From positions 1-24,531 of the forward strand of contig DATDAH010000184.1 in NCBI GenBank assembly GCA_036525535.1: DNA of 24,531 nucleotides, read 5' to 3'. The translations under genes and the position numbers were made by a program. Within the stretch, counting starts at the first letter, position 1. Each line of letters begins with the position of its first letter. The notes beneath the pieces were generated by a model. That model saw only the letters and a program-made list of their open reading frames with translations, searched no databases and was not told the origin of the DNA. The stretch comes from DATDAH01 sp036525535 (GTDB taxonomy: Bacteria; Actinomycetota; Acidimicrobiia; Acidimicrobiales; DATDAH01). Below, piece after piece: positions 23,390-24,531 of the stretch.

Positions 23390-23412
23390 TATGCATAGAC
23401 GTTATGTATAAC
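23390..23412. promoter_or_regulatory. Candidate PadR operator (AT-rich palindromes)
   Basis: TATGCATA (23390-23397) is a perfect 8-bp palindrome and GTTATGTATAAC (23401-23412) has perfect 5-bp arms around two bases. Both lie in a sharply AT-rich island. The ATGnAT-like half-sites recall PadR operators. The second palindrome covers the -10 box. Confidence 0.55.
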
Positions 23413-23432
23413 AAGTATCTAGCCGGTGTCAA
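23405..23432 (-). promoter_or_regulatory. Sigma-70-type promoter of the PadR-ABC operon
   Basis: On the minus strand a perfect TTGACA (23432-23427) is followed after 16 bases by TATACA (23410-23405). Transcription would start near 23398, about 22 bases before the GTG. This is the best promoter in the window and is overlapped by the palindromes. Confidence 0.6.
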
Positions 23433-23478
23433 GCCCCCGTTGCGCCCGGCCTCTGCCCGCGTGCGAGGCTGGAGGGGC

Positions 23479-24531
23479 ATGCGCTTCGACGTCGCCCCCG
23501 AGCCGCTCACCGCCGATGACGCCACGATCCGGGCCGCTCTCGAAGGGGCGGACGTGGCCCCCCTGCTCGTCGCCGTCGCCCAGTTGACCGGTGACCACGA
23601 CCTGCTGGTCGAGGACCTGCGCCCGGATCAGTCCCGCCTGCTCGAGCCCGAGGCGGGCATCACCCCCGAAGAGATGGCGCGGGGCCGGGACCTGGCCGCC
23701 GCCGCGCTGGCCCGCTACCGCGACGCCGGGTCGGTGCCGGCGCCGACCCCCGAGGGCGACGACCTGCGCCGCCTGATCGACTACCTCGTGGGCGCCGACA
23801 CCGACGAGTACCTGCCGATGCTGACCGAGGAACTGGCCCTCGACGGCGACAAGCGGGCCCCGGGGTGGACCAAGGCCGACGTCGCCCCGGACACCGACTT
23901 CCGGGTGGCCATCATCGGGGCGGGCATGTCCGGCATCGCCACCGCCCACCGGCTGCAGCAGGCGGGGGTGCCGTTCACCATCTTCGAGAAGAACCCCGAC
24001 GCCGGGGGCACCTGGCTCGAGAACGTCTACCCCGGCTGCCGGGTGGACGTCCCCAACCACGTCTACAGCTACTCGTTCGCCCAGACCGGCGACTGGCCGC
24101 AGTACTACTCCACCCAGGACGTGCTCCTGGACTACTTCCAGGCCTGCCTCGACCGGTTCGGGCTCCGGGAGCACGTCCGCTTCGGGACCGAGGTGGCCGG
24201 GGCCACCTGGGACGAGCACGCCCAGACCTGGACCCTGCGGATCGTCGGCGGGGAAGGCGGCGACCGGGAGGAGCCCGGCTACCAGGCGCTGGTCAGCGCC
24301 GTGGGCCAGCTCAACCGGCCCCACTGGCCGAGCATCGACGGCATCGAGCGGTTCGCGGGGCAGTCCTTCCACTCCGCCGAGTGGGACCACGGCGTCGATC
24401 TCCGCGGCAAGCGGGTGGCCATCATCGGCACGGGGGCCAGCGCCGCCCAGTTCATCCCCGCCGTCGCCGATCAGGCCGCCGAGCTGGCCGTGTTCCAGCG
24501 CACCGCCCCCTGGCTGGTACCCACGCCGACC
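23479..24531 (+). CDS. Type I Baeyer-Villiger monooxygenase, HAPMO-like (partial, C-terminus off the right edge)
   Basis: 351 codons are present before the window ends. After an N-terminal extension of about 140 residues comes the FAD-binding Rossmann motif IIGAGMSG (145-152), then GGTWLENVYPGCRVDVPNH (176-194), the Baeyer-Villiger fingerprint FAGQSFHSAEWD (292-303) and the NADPH-binding IIGTGASA (315-322). Members use NADPH and O2 to insert oxygen into ketones, giving esters or lactones. The long N-terminal domain is as in 4-hydroxyacetophenone monooxygenase, which is about 640 residues, so roughly 45% is missing. The ATG has GGAGGGG (23471-23477) just upstream. It diverges from the PadR operon across about 100 bases. 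Confidence 0.92.
   Translation, partial: MRFDVAPEPLTADDATIRAALEGADVAPLLVAVAQLTGDHDLLVEDLRPDQSRLLEPEAGITPEEMARGRDLAAAALARYRDAGSVPAPTPEGDDLRRLIDYLVGADTDEYLPMLTEELALDGDKRAPGWTKADVAPDTDFRVAIIGAGMSGIATAHRLQQAGVPFTIFEKNPDAGGTWLENVYPGCRVDVPNHVYSYSFAQTGDWPQYYSTQDVLLDYFQACLDRFGLREHVRFGTEVAGATWDEHAQTWTLRIVGGEGGDREEPGYQALVSAVGQLNRPHWPSIDGIERFAGQSFHSAEWDHGVDLRGKRVAIIGTGASAAQFIPAVADQAAELAVFQRTAPWLVPTPT

Noticed and set aside
1..24531. tRNA, rRNA, CRISPR, insertion sequences, prophage or defence islands
   Set aside because: No cloverleaf-like sequence, regular direct repeats, transposase, integrase or phage genes were seen; intergenic gaps are too small for most of these.

Overview
The window is about 24.5 kb of very GC-rich bacterial chromosome carrying 25 protein genes (two cut by the window edges) and no gene-free stretch longer than about 110 bases. 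GC-ending codons, about ten GTG starts, tight ATGA and TGATG overlaps, TANNNT -10 boxes only 6-10 bases before start codons, and the gene families present suggest an actinobacterium, most likely Acidimicrobiia. That placement is inference from style and content; there is no rRNA or tRNA to confirm it. I see no tRNA, rRNA, CRISPR array, insertion sequence or prophage.

Left part (1-6431): a DUF427 gene running off the left edge; a zinc-type homocysteine S-methyltransferase; a two-gene minus-strand operon of a cytosolic sulfite-oxidase-fold molybdenum enzyme and its probable FAD/NAD(P)H reductase; a large dimethylglycine/sarcosine dehydrogenase-type flavoprotein fused to a folate-binding GcvT module; and a cysteine desulfurase-like PLP enzyme. 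The methyltransferase and the flavoprotein would fit a betaine to dimethylglycine to sarcosine route with folate as carbon acceptor.

Middle (5283-9419): the PLP enzyme is the last gene of a three-gene operon (ArsR-type regulator, MFS transporter, PLP enzyme) that diverges from a DapB-fold dehydrogenase. A perfect 40-bp palindrome lies between the two transcription units and covers the regulator's start codon. It resolves into two overlapping 17-bp operators. This looks like a self-regulated module handling an unknown, perhaps amine-containing, small molecule, and is the best candidate here for an undescribed system.

9472-16791: two alkylation-damage repair genes (a YcaQ/AlkX-type glycosylase and an O6-alkylguanine methyltransferase) converge with overlapping stop codons; small conserved genes follow (DUF5655, DUF1697, a PNPOx-fold protein), then the HrpB helicase, divergent from an aminoglycoside-phosphotransferase-like kinase, GNAT, NUDIX and VOC run.

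17753-24531: a membrane fatty acid desaturase and an alpha/beta hydrolase diverge from a TetR-type operator (no TetR gene is in the window). A PadR regulator, ABC ATPase and MacB/FtsX-like permease form an overlapping operon behind a promoter with nested palindromes. A HAPMO-like Baeyer-Villiger monooxygenase runs off the right edge.
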